In this document: one piece after another, positions 45,513-54,290 of the stretch
How positions within the stretch are numbered: the first letter of the stretch is position 1
Layout: the number at the start of each line of letters is the position of its first letter
DNA from: Rhodococcus tibetensis
GTDB lineage: Bacteria; Actinomycetota; Actinomycetes; Mycobacteriales; Mycobacteriaceae
DNA: 64,000 nt
Direction: 5' to 3'
NCBI RefSeq assembly: GCF_024438035.1
Contig: NZ_JANFQF010000001.1
Location: forward strand, 481,514-545,513
Translations under genes and position numbers: made by a program
The notes under the pieces: model-generated
Told to the model about the DNA's origin: nothing
What the model saw: the letters and a program-made list of their open reading frames with translations, nothing else
The model's database searches: none

Positions 45513-46904
45513 TCAGGCCTTGTCCGGCTCGCTGGCCTTGAGCATGTCTTCGCGTTCGACGACCTTGATGCGCTCGCGGCCCTCCGGCTCACCGAGGCTG
45601 CGCTCGTGCGCGTCGAGGCGGTACCACCCCTGCCAGGTGGTGTACGGGATCTGCTTGCCTTCGAGAAACTCGACGATGGCGTCCTCGGACGGGTTGGCCG
45701 GCTCGGCGAAGGTAGGCCGGTCCTCGAGCAGGTTTGCGACGGTCTCGTTGGCGTCACCCTTGGTGTGACCGATCAGGCCGACAGGGCCGCGCTTGATCCA
45801 GCCGGTGACGTAGGTGCCCGGCATGAACCGGGCCGCACCTTCGGCGGAGTCGTCGGCGATGACGCGTCCGGCCTCGTTGGGAACGGTGCCGGCCTGCTCG
45901 TCGAACGGCAGCTTCGCGATGTTCTGCGACAGGTATCCCACCGCGCGGTACACGGCTTGGACGTCCCAGTCGTTGAACTTTCCGGTGCCCTTGACGTTGC
46001 CGGTGCCGTCGAGCTGGGTGCGCTCGGTACGCAGACCGACGACCTTGCCGTCTTCGCCGAGGACCTCGGTGGGCGATTCGAAGAAGTGCAGGTACAGCTT
46101 GTGCGGCCGGTTACCGACGTCACGGATGGCCCAGTCCTGCAGGGTGTTGGCCACCATGTCGACCTGCTTGGAATTGCGGCGCGCCTGCTCGGAGCCCTCG
46201 TCGTAGTCGATGTCCTCGGGGTCGACGATGACCTCGATGGTCGGCGAATGGTCCAGTTCACGCAGCTCGAGGGGGGTGAACTTGGCCTGCGCCGGGCCGC
46301 GGCGGCCGAAGACGTGGACCTCGACGGCCTTGTTGGCCTTGAGTCCCTCGTAGACGTTGGCCGGGATTTCGGTGGGCAGCAGCTCGTCACCGGTCTTCGC
46401 GAGCACGCGGGCGATGTCGAGAGCGACGTTGCCGACGCCGAGGACGGCGACCTTCTCCGCGTCGAGCGGCCAGGTGCGCGGCACGTCGGGGTGGCCGTCG
46501 TACCAGGAGACGAAGTCGGCGGCGCCGTAGCTGCCGTCGAGGTCGATGCCCGGGATGTTCAGGTCGCGGTCGGCGTTGGCACCGGTGGAGAAGATCACCG
46601 CGTCGTAGAAGGTGTGCAGGTCTTCGAGGGTGATGTCGGTGCCGTAGTCGATGTTGCCGAGCAGGCGCACCGACGGCTTGTCGAGCACCTTGTGCAGGGC
46701 GGTGATGATGCCCTTGATGCGCGGGTGGTCGGGGGCGACGCCGTATCGGATCAGACCGAACGGTGCCGGCATCCGCTCGAACAGGTCGATGCTGATCCCG
46801 CCGTCCGAGGCGGCATCAGATTTCATGAGTGCATCGGCAGCGTAGATCCCGGCGGGACCGGCACCGACGATCGCTACGCGCAACGGACGTGTCTGATCAG
46901 TCAT
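45513..46904 (-). CDS. fprA: Ferredoxin/flavodoxin-NADP+ reductase FprA
   Basis: A 463-residue adrenodoxin-reductase-type flavoenzyme. FAD motif AIVGAGPAGIYAADALM (11-27), PFGLIRYGVAPDHPRIK, NADP motif VLGVGNVALDIARVL, FGRRGPAQAKFTPLELREL and GWIKRGPVGLIGHTKGDA are typical of FprA. It passes electrons between NADPH and ferredoxins, for example to P450s or iron metabolism. A weaker IdeR-like box lies upstream (46949-46967). A strong terminator follows. Confidence 0.93.
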   Translation of the reverse strand: MTDQTRPLRVAIVGAGPAGIYAADALMKSDAASDGGISIDLFERMPAPFGLIRYGVAPDHPRIKGIITALHKVLDKPSVRLLGNIDYGTDITLEDLHTFYDAVIFSTGANADRDLNIPGIDLDGSYGAADFVSWYDGHPDVPRTWPLDAEKVAVLGVGNVALDIARVLAKTGDELLPTEIPANVYEGLKANKAVEVHVFGRRGPAQAKFTPLELRELDHSPTIEVIVDPEDIDYDEGSEQARRNSKQVDMVANTLQDWAIRDVGNRPHKLYLHFFESPTEVLGEDGKVVGLRTERTQLDGTGNVKGTGKFNDWDVQAVYRAVGYLSQNIAKLPFDEQAGTVPNEAGRVIADDSAEGAARFMPGTYVTGWIKRGPVGLIGHTKGDANETVANLLEDRPTFAEPANPSEDAIVEFLEGKQIPYTTWQGWYRLDAHERSLGEPEGRERIKVVEREDMLKASEPDKA

Positions 46905-46948
46905 CTGGAGCGAACTACCTTCTGATGGGCGGACAACGAATGTTCAGC

Positions 46949-46967
46949 TTAAGTTAAGCCAGCCTAA
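46949..46967 (-). promoter_or_regulatory. Possible IdeR-like box before fprA
   Basis: TTAAGTTAAGCCAGCCTAA matches TWAGGTWAGSCTWACCTWA at 15 of 19 positions and lies 45 bp upstream of the fprA start. Iron control of a ferredoxin reductase is sensible, but the score is lower than for the box at 25334. Confidence 0.4.
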
Positions 46968-47158
46968 TCGGGTGGCCGAGGCGCGTATTCACGGCCCTCG
47001 GGCCGGGCCCGCACAACGGCAGCACTGGTCGACCTGAGCGCCTCCCATTGTCTGGACGTGCGGCCCTCGAGGGTAGTCGTCTCCGCGTTGGGGGGTCACA
47101 AACCAAGTTTGTAGCAGCTGCTCTATACACTGCTGGCACGCCGAAGTGGAGGGAAGTC

Positions 47159-47605
47159 ATGTCCGATCCGAGCGAATTGCCTCGAGGTGCCGCGGGGGGC
47201 GACCCGGAGGACCCCCGGCGCACTACCGCCACACCGTTCATCGCCGCCGTCGTCCTCGTCGTGGTGATCTTGGTCGCGATCGTGGTCGGCGGAATGCTCT
47301 CGCCCGCCGACCGCAACGTCACCGAGGCCGATCGCATCACCCGCTCGGTGGCCGATTACATCCAGGCCCACAACCACGACGACGCCGACCTGCAGAAGTC
47401 ACTGGTGTGCTCGACCTGGTCGGCAGACCGATCACCGCTCGAAGCCCGCGAAGGGGAGATCACACTGCAGGGTGTCGACTCGCCCGAGGTGAACGGCGAC
47501 CGCGCCCGGGCCGATGTTCGGATCACGGCCGAGGACGGTCGGGGTGAGACCACGAATACCTGGCAGCTGATTCGCTCCGATGACACGTGGGTCGTGTGCA
47601 ATTGA
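47159..47605 (+). CDS. Single-pass membrane protein with extracytoplasmic domain (Rv0361-like)
   Basis: A 148-residue protein. A 20-residue hydrophilic N-terminus and one membrane helix (FIAAVVLVVVILVAIVVGGM, about 27-46) are followed by an outside domain with two Cys (SLVCSTW and WVVCN) that could form a disulfide. The DUF4878/lumazine-binding-like pattern (IQAHNHDDADLQKSL, TNTWQLIRSDDTWVVCN) resembles the Rv0361 type of actinobacterial membrane proteins. Function unknown. ATG 47159 follows GGAGGG. Confidence 0.7.
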   Translation: MSDPSELPRGAAGGDPEDPRRTTATPFIAAVVLVVVILVAIVVGGMLSPADRNVTEADRITRSVADYIQAHNHDDADLQKSLVCSTWSADRSPLEAREGEITLQGVDSPEVNGDRARADVRITAEDGRGETTNTWQLIRSDDTWVVCN

Positions 47606-47650
47606 CGCTTGCCCGGACAGGCATCGAAGAGAGGGCTGTGAAAAGCTGAC

Positions 47651-48073
47651 ATGGTGAGTTACGCAGGCGACATAACGCCGGAGCATGCCTGGGAGCTGCT
47701 TCGCGAGAATCCCGACGCTGTGCTGGTCGACGTGCGAACCGACGCCGAATGGAAGTACGTCGGTGTTCCCGACACGTCCTCACTGGGTAGGCAGCCGGTG
47801 CTGATCGAGTGGGTGAGCTATCCCGACGGTGCCCGTAACGACAACTTCGTGAACCAGCTGAAGGAAGCGGGGATCACCGGGGGCGAGGACGCACCTGTCA
47901 TCTTCCTGTGTCGCTCCGGTCAGCGATCCATCGGTGCGGCGGAGGCCGCGACAGCGGCGGGCATCGGCCCGTCGTACAACGTGCTCGACGGTTTCGAAGG
48001 CTCCTTGGATGCCGACGGTCATCGTGGGGCGGTCGGCTGGCGGGCGCTGGGCCTGCCGTGGAGGCAGTGGTGA
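47651..48073 (+). CDS. Rhodanese-like protein (Rv0390-like)
   Basis: A 140-residue single-domain rhodanese with the active Cys87 in FLCRSGQRS and the N-terminal LVDVRTDAEWKYVGVPD. It may carry persulfide sulfur. It overlaps metZ by GTGA, the same pairing as Rv0390-Rv0391, so it may feed sulfide or persulfide to MetZ. Confidence 0.9.
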   Translation: MVSYAGDITPEHAWELLRENPDAVLVDVRTDAEWKYVGVPDTSSLGRQPVLIEWVSYPDGARNDNFVNQLKEAGITGGEDAPVIFLCRSGQRSIGAAEAATAAGIGPSYNVLDGFEGSLDADGHRGAVGWRALGLPWRQW

Positions 48074-49293
48074 GTGCAATTCCTCAGGGTGGCGCGTTCG
48101 AGAAGGCGCTGCCGGACGGCATCGGCCAGGGCACGATCAGTGTGCGCGGCGGAACCCTCCGATCGGGCTTCGAGGAAACATCCGAAGCGATCTTCCTGAA
48201 TTCGGGCTTCGTCTTCGAAAGCGCCGGAGCGGCCGAGGCGGCGTTCACCGGCGACATCGACCACTTCGTCTACTCGCGTTACGGCAACCCGACCGTGAAG
48301 ATGTTCGAGGAGCGGCTCCGTCTGATCGAGGGCGCGGAGGCGTGTTTCGCCACCGCGAGCGGAATGTCGGCGGTGTTCACCGCCCTCGGCGCGCTGCTGA
48401 AGGCCGGCGACCGCCTGGTGGCGGCGCGCAGCCTGTTCGGGTCCTGCTTCGTGGTGTGCAACGAGATCTTGCCCCGCTGGGGTGTCGAGACGGTGTTCGT
48501 CGACGGCGAGGACCTCGAGCAGTGGGAGAAAGCTCTGTCGGAGCCGACCGCTGCAGTGTTCTTCGAGACGCCGTCCAACCCCATGCAAACCCTCGTGGAC
48601 GTGCCCCGAGTGGCCGAGCTCGCGCATGCGGCAGGCGCGAAGGTCGTGCTGGACAATGTGTTTGCTACGCCGCTGCTGCAACGCAGTCTGGATCTGGGCG
48701 CCGATGTCGTCGTCTACTCCGGGACCAAGCACATCGACGGTCAGGGGCGGGTGCTCGGCGGTGCGATCCTCGGATCGCAGGAGTACATCGACGGTCCGGT
48801 GCAGAACTTGATGCGTCATACCGGTCCGGCGCTCAGTCCGTTCAATGCCTGGACCCTCTTGAAGGGGCTCGAGACGATGCCGATCCGGGTGCGGCACTCG
48901 GTCGGTTCCGCGTTGCAGATCGCGCGGTTCCTCGAATCGAATTCCGCCGTGGAATGGGTGAAGTACCCGTACCTCGAGTCGCATCCCCAGCACGAGCTCG
49001 CCACGCGCCAGATGAGCGGAGGCGGCACGGTGGTCACCTTCGCGCTCGCTGCAGCCGAGAACGAGGCCAAGAAGCGTGCGTTCGAAGTACTCGACGCGCT
49101 GCGACTGGTCAATATCTCGAACAACCTGGGTGATTCGAAGTCGCTCATCACCCACCCTGCCACCACGACTCACCGGGCAATGGGGCCCGAAGGACGTGCG
49201 GCAGTGGGAATCACCGATGGCGTCGTCCGGCTCTCCGTCGGCCTCGAAGACACCGAGGACCTTCTGTCGGATCTCGAGCACGCTCTGAGCTGA
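48070..49293 (+). CDS. metZ: O-succinylhomoserine sulfhydrylase MetZ
   Basis: A 407-residue PLP enzyme of the Cys/Met metabolism family. The PLP Lys220 is in YSGTKHIDGQGRVLGG; SRYGNPTVKMFEERL, CFATASGMSAVFTALGAL and FFETPSNPMQTLVDVP are typical of MetZ. It makes homocysteine directly from sulfide and the succinylated (or acetylated) homoserine. The start is GTG 48070 overlapping the rhodanese stop; GTG 48067 is an alternative. Confidence 0.93.
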   Translation: MSAIPQGGAFEKALPDGIGQGTISVRGGTLRSGFEETSEAIFLNSGFVFESAGAAEAAFTGDIDHFVYSRYGNPTVKMFEERLRLIEGAEACFATASGMSAVFTALGALLKAGDRLVAARSLFGSCFVVCNEILPRWGVETVFVDGEDLEQWEKALSEPTAAVFFETPSNPMQTLVDVPRVAELAHAAGAKVVLDNVFATPLLQRSLDLGADVVVYSGTKHIDGQGRVLGGAILGSQEYIDGPVQNLMRHTGPALSPFNAWTLLKGLETMPIRVRHSVGSALQIARFLESNSAVEWVKYPYLESHPQHELATRQMSGGGTVVTFALAAAENEAKKRAFEVLDALRLVNISNNLGDSKSLITHPATTTHRAMGPEGRAAVGITDGVVRLSVGLEDTEDLLSDLEHALS

Positions 49294-49299
49294 CCGCAC

Positions 49300-49344
49300 C
49301 GTGAGTACTTGTCGACGACGCGGAGTGTCGACAAGTACTCACGG
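49300..49344. repeat. Perfect 16-bp-arm palindrome between convergent genes, copy C
   Basis: GTGAGTACTTGTCGAC (49301-49316) and its exact complement (49327-49342) flank 10 bases. It sits 7 bp after metZ and just before the end of the convergent phosphatase gene, so it could end transcription both ways. Its start, CGTGAGT-x-CTTG, matches repeat copy A. Confidence 0.8.
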
Positions 49345-49347
49345 ATG

Positions 49348-50166
49348 TCAGACCGAGGTATCGGCCCGGTCGAACGGGTCGGAGGTGCGCCCGACGAGAT
49401 CGGCCACCGACTTGAGGACCGCCGTGGGGCGGTACGGGAACAGCTCGACCGAATCTCGAGTCGAGATGCCGGTCAGCACGAGAATGGTCTGCAATCCGGC
49501 TTCGAGCCCGCACACGATGTCGGTGTCCATGCGATCGCCGATCATCAGGGTGTTCGCGGAGTGCGCCCCGATGGCGCGGAGTGCGGAGCGCATCATCAGG
49601 GCGTTCGGTTTGCCCACGTAGTAGGGGTCGCGTCCGGTGGCCTTGCTGATCAGCGCGGCAACGGATCCGGTGGCGGGTAACGATCCTTCCCGGGACGGGC
49701 CGGTGGGGTCCGGGTTGGTGGCGATGAAGCGAGCGCCTCTCTCCACCAAGCGGATTGCGGTGGTAATCGCCTCGAAAGAATAGGTGCGGGTTTCGCCGAG
49801 AACCACATAGTCGGGATCGTTCTCGGTGAGGACGTAACCGATGTCGTGCAGTGCAGTGGTGAGACCGGACTCGCCGACCACGTAGGCGCTGCCGTTCGGG
49901 CGCTGGTTCGCCAGGAACGTGGCTGTCGCCAACGCGGACGTCCAGATGGATTCCTCGGGAATGTCGAGCCCTGTGCGGAGCAGCCGGGCGCGGAGGTCGC
50001 GGGGTGTCCTGATGGAGTTGTTGGTCAGCACGATGAAGGGGATCTCGGCCTCGCGGAGCTCTGCCAGGAAGAGGTCTGCCCCCGGGACCAGGTGTTCTTC
50101 GTGGACGAGAACTCCGTCCATGTCCATCAGGTAGGTCCAGCCGGGGTTCTCTACATCTGTGCTCAC
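49348..50166 (-). CDS. HAD-superfamily IIA phosphatase, NagD-like
   Basis: A 272-residue protein. HAD motif I is [14 protein letters not shown], motif II is [10 protein letters not shown], and the late motifs are VGKPNALMM and [15 protein letters not shown]. The class IIA cap and length fit NagD-type phosphatases of nucleotides or sugar phosphates. GTG 50166 is taken as start; GTG 50187 is possible. Confidence 0.88.
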   Translation of the reverse strand: MSTDVENPGWTYLMDMDGVLVHEEHLVPGADLFLAELREAEIPFIVLTNNSIRTPRDLRARLLRTGLDIPEESIWTSALATATFLANQRPNGSAYVVGESGLTTALHDIGYVLTENDPDYVVLGETRTYSFEAITTAIRLVERGARFIATNPDPTGPSREGSLPATGSVAALISKATGRDPYYVGKPNALMMRSALRAIGAHSANTLMIGDRMDTDIVCGLEAGLQTILVLTGISTRDSVELFPYRPTAVLKSVADLVGRTSDPFDRADTSV

Positions 50167-50203
50167 CGATCCAGTATGAGGCAGCACCGGCCTGCATGCG
50201 CGG

Positions 50204-50971
50204 CTACGCCAAGAGCCGCCCCAGGCCGATCAGACCGACCACGACGATGGTCACCCGAAGCGCGACAGGGGACAGGCGGCGACCGTAGCGGGCCCCGAGC
50301 ACTCCGCCGAGGAGCGAGCCGACCGCGATGAGCCCCGCGGCAGCCCAGCTGATCCGGTCGAAGGCGACGAGCGTGTACGCGAGCGCGGCCACGACGTTGA
50401 CGATCAGCGAGAGCAGGTTCTTTGCACCGTTCATCCGCTGCAGACTCTCGGGGAGGATCGCCCCCATGACGCCCATCAGCAGAATGCCCTGCGCCGCCGT
50501 GAAATAGCCGCCGTAGATCCCGACGGCGAAGGTGCCGGCTGTGAGCAAGAGCAGACGCGGTCGACTGAGGCCGGCCTCGTGGCTGCCGCGCTCCTTCGCC
50601 CAGGCCTGGATCCGCGGCTGCAACACCACCAGCACGAGCGCGAGGATCAACAGCACCGGGACGATGAATTCGAACACCGACTCGGGCAGGTGCAGCAACA
50701 ACCAGGAGCCGAGGATCGCGCCGCACAGCGACGCCGGGATCTGCCAGCGGAGCCGGGACCCCTGGCCGGCCAGCTCGCGCCGGTAACCCCAGGTGCCGGA
50801 AACGCCACCGGCCACCAACCCCACCGCATTCGACATCGTGGCGGTTACGGGCGGAAACCCGAACGCCACGAGGGTGGGGAAGGTGATGAGCGTGCCGCTG
50901 CCGACGACCGCGTTGATCGCACCTGCGCCGACGCCGGCAACGAGGATCGCAAGGGCTTCGAGTGGAGTCAC
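50204..50971 (-). CDS. TSUP-family (TauE/SafE) transporter
   Basis: A 255-residue membrane protein with about eight helices. [40 protein letters not shown] and the second-half copy [20 protein letters not shown] show the duplicated TSUP pattern. Members export sulfite, sulfoacetate or related anions. It is divergent from the sulfur operon at 51.1 kb and could serve it by removing sulfite released from sulfonates, which is inference from context. Confidence 0.85.
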   Translation of the reverse strand: MTPLEALAILVAGVGAGAINAVVGSGTLITFPTLVAFGFPPVTATMSNAVGLVAGGVSGTWGYRRELAGQGSRLRWQIPASLCGAILGSWLLLHLPESVFEFIVPVLLILALVLVVLQPRIQAWAKERGSHEAGLSRPRLLLLTAGTFAVGIYGGYFTAAQGILLMGVMGAILPESLQRMNGAKNLLSLIVNVVAALAYTLVAFDRISWAAAGLIAVGSLLGGVLGARYGRRLSPVALRVTIVVVGLIGLGRLLA

Positions 50972-51148
50972 CGAGGCGACGTTACAAGGGCGACCGGGAA
51001 CCCTGCACCCGGGTTCCGGACGCGGGCGCCCGGGGCGCTGCCCACTCCATCCAACCCTGAGGCACCGGCCCGTGTCAGCACTTGTGCGCAGCCGGATTCG
51101 AACTCGCTCGATCTCTTATTGTCCTTGTGCAGCAGGGAAATACACGTA

Positions 51149-51177
51149 TTGACGAGTTGGCCGAATGCGGATAGTGT
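51149..51177 (+). promoter_or_regulatory. Promoter of the organosulfur operon
   Basis: TTGACG (51149-51154), 17-bp spacer, TAGTGT (51172-51177). It would start transcription at about 51184, right at the first riboswitch stem. The long spacer region 50972-51148 upstream holds no gene that I can support. Confidence 0.6.
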
Positions 51178-51186
51178 TCGCGTCAA

Positions 51187-51278
51187 CCATCCAGAGCGAC
51201 CGAGAGACCTGGCTCGTCGACGTCGCAGCAACCCTTCCGGCCTGTTTCGGGTGCGGGTGCTACCGCCAGGATCGATGG
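51187..51278 (+). promoter_or_regulatory. SAM-I-clan riboswitch
   Basis: The S-box elements are in order: CCAGAG, then GAGAGACCTGGCTCG, then AGCAACC (51227-51233), then GGTGCT (51256-51261). P1 pairs CCATC (51187-51191) with GATGG (51274-51278); P2 pairs GCGAC (51196-51200) with GTCGC (51222-51226); P3 pairs ACCC (51231-51234) with GGGT (51255-51258). It binds SAM. The 3' strand of P1 overlaps the first two bases of the leader-peptide Shine-Dalgarno GGAAGG (51277-51282), so SAM binding could reduce leader translation. A P4 hairpin is not evident. Confidence 0.82.
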
Positions 51279-51288
51279 AAGGCATCAC

Positions 51289-51363
51289 ATGACTCACACC
51301 GCACGCAGTACGTGGCGCAGACGGCACATCGACCTGTGCCGCACCAAGTCCTGCGGTTGTTGA
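51289..51363 (+). CDS. Cys-containing leader peptide
   Basis: A 24-codon frame from ATG 51289 to TGA 51361-51363, with GGAAGG 6 bases upstream. The product ends in RRRHIDLCRTKSCGC, with three Cys codons in the last eight. Actinobacteria carry such RRHxDLCR leader peptides ahead of sulfur and cysteine genes, where ribosome stalling at Cys codons during cysteine shortage changes mRNA folding. It lies directly after the riboswitch and before competing hairpins. It was too short to be picked up as an ordinary gene. Confidence 0.8.
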   Translation: MTHTARSTWRRRHIDLCRTKSCGC

Positions 51364-51380
51364 CGCAGGCCGATCACCAG

Positions 51381-51432
51381 CTCACCGTGCGCAGTGCTCG
51401 GTGAGCGCCTGAGGCGCGTCCGCACGGTGCGG
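51381..51432 (+). promoter_or_regulatory. Mutually exclusive attenuator hairpins
   Basis: CTCACCG (51381-51387) pairs with CGGTGAG (51399-51405); GCGCC-TGA-GGCGC and CCGCA-CGG-TGCGG (51420-51432) form further hairpins. Alternatively CACCGTGCG (51383-51391) pairs perfectly with CGCACGGTG (51421-51429), which excludes the first and third. This is the layout of an attenuator ruled by translation of the leader peptide 18 bp upstream. Confidence 0.6.
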
Positions 51433-51480
51433 GGCAACGCGCTTCCCTCTTCGATCCCTGCCTCGACGAAAGGCCGTGTT

Positions 51481-52446
51481 GTGATGTCTGTCATAAGTGC
51501 GCCCGTACCCGTGGAGGACTGCCTCGACGACGGCGCACTCGAGGTCGCCCGGACGTGGCATCCGTGGCGGTGGGTGATCAGTGCCCTCGTGCTGGTGCTG
51601 ATGGCGCAATTCGTCCACGGCCTCGTCACCAATCCGGGATGGGACTGGTCGACGTTCGCGCAGTACTTCACTGCCGGCTCGGTGCTGAAAGCACTGTGGA
51701 TGACGGTGAAGCTCACGCTGTGGGGGACGGTCCTCGGCTTCGTGTTCGGTGTGGTGCTCGCGGTAGGCCGCTTGTCGCACAACCCAGTGCTGCAGGTGAT
51801 CGCCTGGGTCTACATCTGGGCGTTCCGGTCGATACCTCTGATCGTGCAATTACTGTTCTGGTTCAACATCACCTACCTGTATCAGACTCTCTCCGTGGGA
51901 ATCCCGTTCGGGCCCGGTTTCTTCTCGTTCGAGGTCAACGGCGTCATCAGCGGGTTCACCGCGGCTGTCATCGGGCTGGCACTCCACCAGGCCGCGTATT
52001 CGGCGGAGATCATCCGCTCCGGCATCATCTCCGTGGACCACGGTCAGATCGAGGCCGCCCAGTCGCTGGGCATCCCGCGGCGACGTCAGTTCTTCACCAT
52101 CGTTCTCCCGCAGGCGATGCGGGGAATACTGCCCAACGCAGCGAACGAAGTGATCAGCCTGTTCAAGGGCACCTCGATCGTGTCCACGATGGCAATCGCC
52201 GAACTCTTCTATCAGGTCCAGGTGATTTTCGGGCGTAACGGCCGGGTGGTGCCGCTCCTCATGGTGGCCACCATCTGGTACATCGTCCTGACCACTCTGC
52301 TGTCGATCGGGCAGTACTACGTCGAGCGCCACTACGCACGCGGATCAGCGCGGGCGCTGCCGTTGACTCCCTGGCAGAAAGTCACCCGGAAGTACGCCGA
52401 GATCCGCGACTCCCGCGTCGCCGTACCGAGAGGCGCCACCAAATGA
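51481..52446 (+). CDS. Polar amino acid ABC transporter permease
   Basis: A 321-residue permease with about six membrane segments in the His/Glu/Gln/Arg-type class. [16 protein letters not shown] and the EAA loop ([21 protein letters not shown]) are typical; this class covers cystine, glutamine and S-substituted cysteine importers such as TcyL/TcyM. The GTG start follows GAAAGG by 7 bases; ATG 51484 is an alternative. It is the first gene under the SAM/cysteine leader and overlaps the ATPase gene. Confidence 0.9.
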   Translation: MMSVISAPVPVEDCLDDGALEVARTWHPWRWVISALVLVLMAQFVHGLVTNPGWDWSTFAQYFTAGSVLKALWMTVKLTLWGTVLGFVFGVVLAVGRLSHNPVLQVIAWVYIWAFRSIPLIVQLLFWFNITYLYQTLSVGIPFGPGFFSFEVNGVISGFTAAVIGLALHQAAYSAEIIRSGIISVDHGQIEAAQSLGIPRRRQFFTIVLPQAMRGILPNAANEVISLFKGTSIVSTMAIAELFYQVQVIFGRNGRVVPLLMVATIWYIVLTTLLSIGQYYVERHYARGSARALPLTPWQKVTRKYAEIRDSRVAVPRGATK

Positions 52447-53243
52447 CTGTCGACGAGATCACCGCGGACAACATCACGGCGGCCGACCTCGCCGTCGAGG
52501 TCCGCGGAGTGCACAAGTCCTTCGGGTCCCTCGACGTCCTCCGCGGTGTCGACCTGCTGGTCCGCAAGGGCGAGGTGACGGCGATCCTCGGTCCGTCGGG
52601 GTCGGGCAAGTCGACCCTGCTCCGCACCCTCAACCACCTCGAGAAAGTGGACAAGGGCACGATTCGGATCGACGGCGAACTGATCGGCTACCGGCGCAGA
52701 GGAAACAAGCTTCACGAACTCCGGGAACGCGACATCCTGAAGCAGCGGTCGCGTATCGGCTTCGTGTTCCAGAACTTCAACCTCTTCCCGCATCTCACCG
52801 TGCTCGAGAACGTTGTCGAGGCGCCCGTCTCGGCACAGGGCCGCGACCGGGCGGAAGTGATCGCAGAGGCTCACGCTCTGTTGGAGCGGGTAGGCGTCGG
52901 CGACAAGGCCCGTGACTATCCGCGCCAGCTGTCCGGTGGACAGCAGCAGCGGGTGGCGATTGCCCGCGCCCTGGCCCTGCGCCCCGCTGTGATCCTGTTC
53001 GACGAACCGACGTCCGCGCTCGACCCCGAACTGGTCGGTGAGGTGCTGGCCGTCATCAAGCAGTTGGCGCGGGACGGGGCCACGCTCGTCATCGTCACTC
53101 ACGAGGTCGGGTTCGCCCGTGAGGTCGCGGACAACGCGGTGTTCATGGACGCGGGAGTCGTCGTCGAACAGGGACCACCTGCACAGGTCATCGACAATCC
53201 GCGCCACGAGCGCACCCGGGCATTCCTCTCCCGCGTGCTCTAG
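52443..53243 (+). CDS. Polar amino acid ABC transporter ATPase
   Basis: A 266-residue ATPase. Walker A is [12 protein letters not shown], signature is [16 protein letters not shown], Walker B is [15 protein letters not shown], with switch His in VIVTHEVG. It is the type that powers GlnQ/TcyN-like amino-acid importers. ATG 52443 overlaps the permease stop by ATGA. Confidence 0.93.
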   Translation: MTVDEITADNITAADLAVEVRGVHKSFGSLDVLRGVDLLVRKGEVTAILGPSGSGKSTLLRTLNHLEKVDKGTIRIDGELIGYRRRGNKLHELRERDILKQRSRIGFVFQNFNLFPHLTVLENVVEAPVSAQGRDRAEVIAEAHALLERVGVGDKARDYPRQLSGGQQQRVAIARALALRPAVILFDEPTSALDPELVGEVLAVIKQLARDGATLVIVTHEVGFAREVADNAVFMDAGVVVEQGPPAQVIDNPRHERTRAFLSRVL

Positions 53244-53293
53244 TTGTTTGCTCTCCACACACTTTTCGCACACAGACTTTTCGAAAGGCACAC

Positions 53294-54265
53294 ATGTCCT
53301 CCGCACGGTTCCGTACCAGAGTTCTGGCCTCCACAGTGGCCGCCGTCGCCCTGCTCACCGCTGCGTGCGGTGGCGGCGACACCGCGGCGGGAGGCACAGA
53401 GCCCTCCACGGCAAGCGGATACAACCTCACCGCCGAGCAGAACCGCATCACCACCGACAAGGTCGACGCGATCGCCGCCAAGGTCCCCCGACAGATTCGA
53501 GATCGCGGCACCCTCGTCGTGACCGGTGCAGCGGGTTCGGCTCCGCCCCTGCGGTTCTATGCCGATGACGACAAGACCCTCATCGGATCCGAAACAGACT
53601 TCGCCCACCTGATCGCAGACGTCCTCGGCCTCGAGGTGGACCTCCAGGCCGCGGACTGGGCACAAAACTTCGTCCGCGTCGACTCCGGGGAGGCGGACGC
53701 CTTCATCTCCAATGTCACCGTCACCGAGGAGCGCAAGGAGAAGTACGACTTCGCGACCTATCGCCTCGACACCATCGCCTTCGAGACGAAGAAGGACAGC
53801 GGCATTCGAATCACGGGACCGAAGGACGTCGCAGGACTGAAGATCGCGGTCTCCTCGGGCACCAATCAGGAGGCGCTGCTCGTGAAGTGGAGCGAGCAGA
53901 ACGTCGCAGCCGGACTCGCACCCACCGACATCACGTACTTCCAGAACGTCACCGACTACTACCTGCCGCTGGCTTCCGGCCGGATCGACGCTTATCTCGG
54001 CCCCAACCCGTCCTTGGCGTTCCATGTGGCGCAGTCGGGGGAGAGCGAGATCGCCGGCACCTTCTCCGGGGCCGGTGACGCCTTGCAGGGTGAGATCGGG
54101 GTCCTGACCAAGAAGGACAACGGACTGATCACCGCCGTGAACGAGGCGATCAATCATGTCATCGGAAATGGCACCTACGCAGAGGTTCTGAAGCGCTGGA
54201 ACATCGAGAACGAGGCAATCGACGCGTCGGTTGTCAACCCGCCCGGTCTTCCGAAGAACAGCTGA
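53294..54265 (+). CDS. Amino acid ABC transporter substrate-binding lipoprotein
   Basis: A 323-residue SBP_bac_3-type lipoprotein: signal with lipobox LTAAC (Cys about 25), and mature features LVVTGAAGSAPPLRFYADDD, IGSETDFAHLIADVLGLEV and FISNVTVTEERKEKYDFATY. It binds a polar amino acid or derivative outside the membrane for the permease and ATPase just upstream. Ligand uncertain; operon context suggests a sulfur compound. Confidence 0.9.
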   Translation: MSSARFRTRVLASTVAAVALLTAACGGGDTAAGGTEPSTASGYNLTAEQNRITTDKVDAIAAKVPRQIRDRGTLVVTGAAGSAPPLRFYADDDKTLIGSETDFAHLIADVLGLEVDLQAADWAQNFVRVDSGEADAFISNVTVTEERKEKYDFATYRLDTIAFETKKDSGIRITGPKDVAGLKIAVSSGTNQEALLVKWSEQNVAAGLAPTDITYFQNVTDYYLPLASGRIDAYLGPNPSLAFHVAQSGESEIAGTFSGAGDALQGEIGVLTKKDNGLITAVNEAINHVIGNGTYAEVLKRWNIENEAIDASVVNPPGLPKNS

Positions 54266-54290
54266 TCATCCGCTCTCGAGAGGAATCGAC

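Noticed and set aside
45063..46925. 620-codon open frame on the plus strand
   Set aside because: Antisense to fprA and the amidohydrolase, both clear genes.
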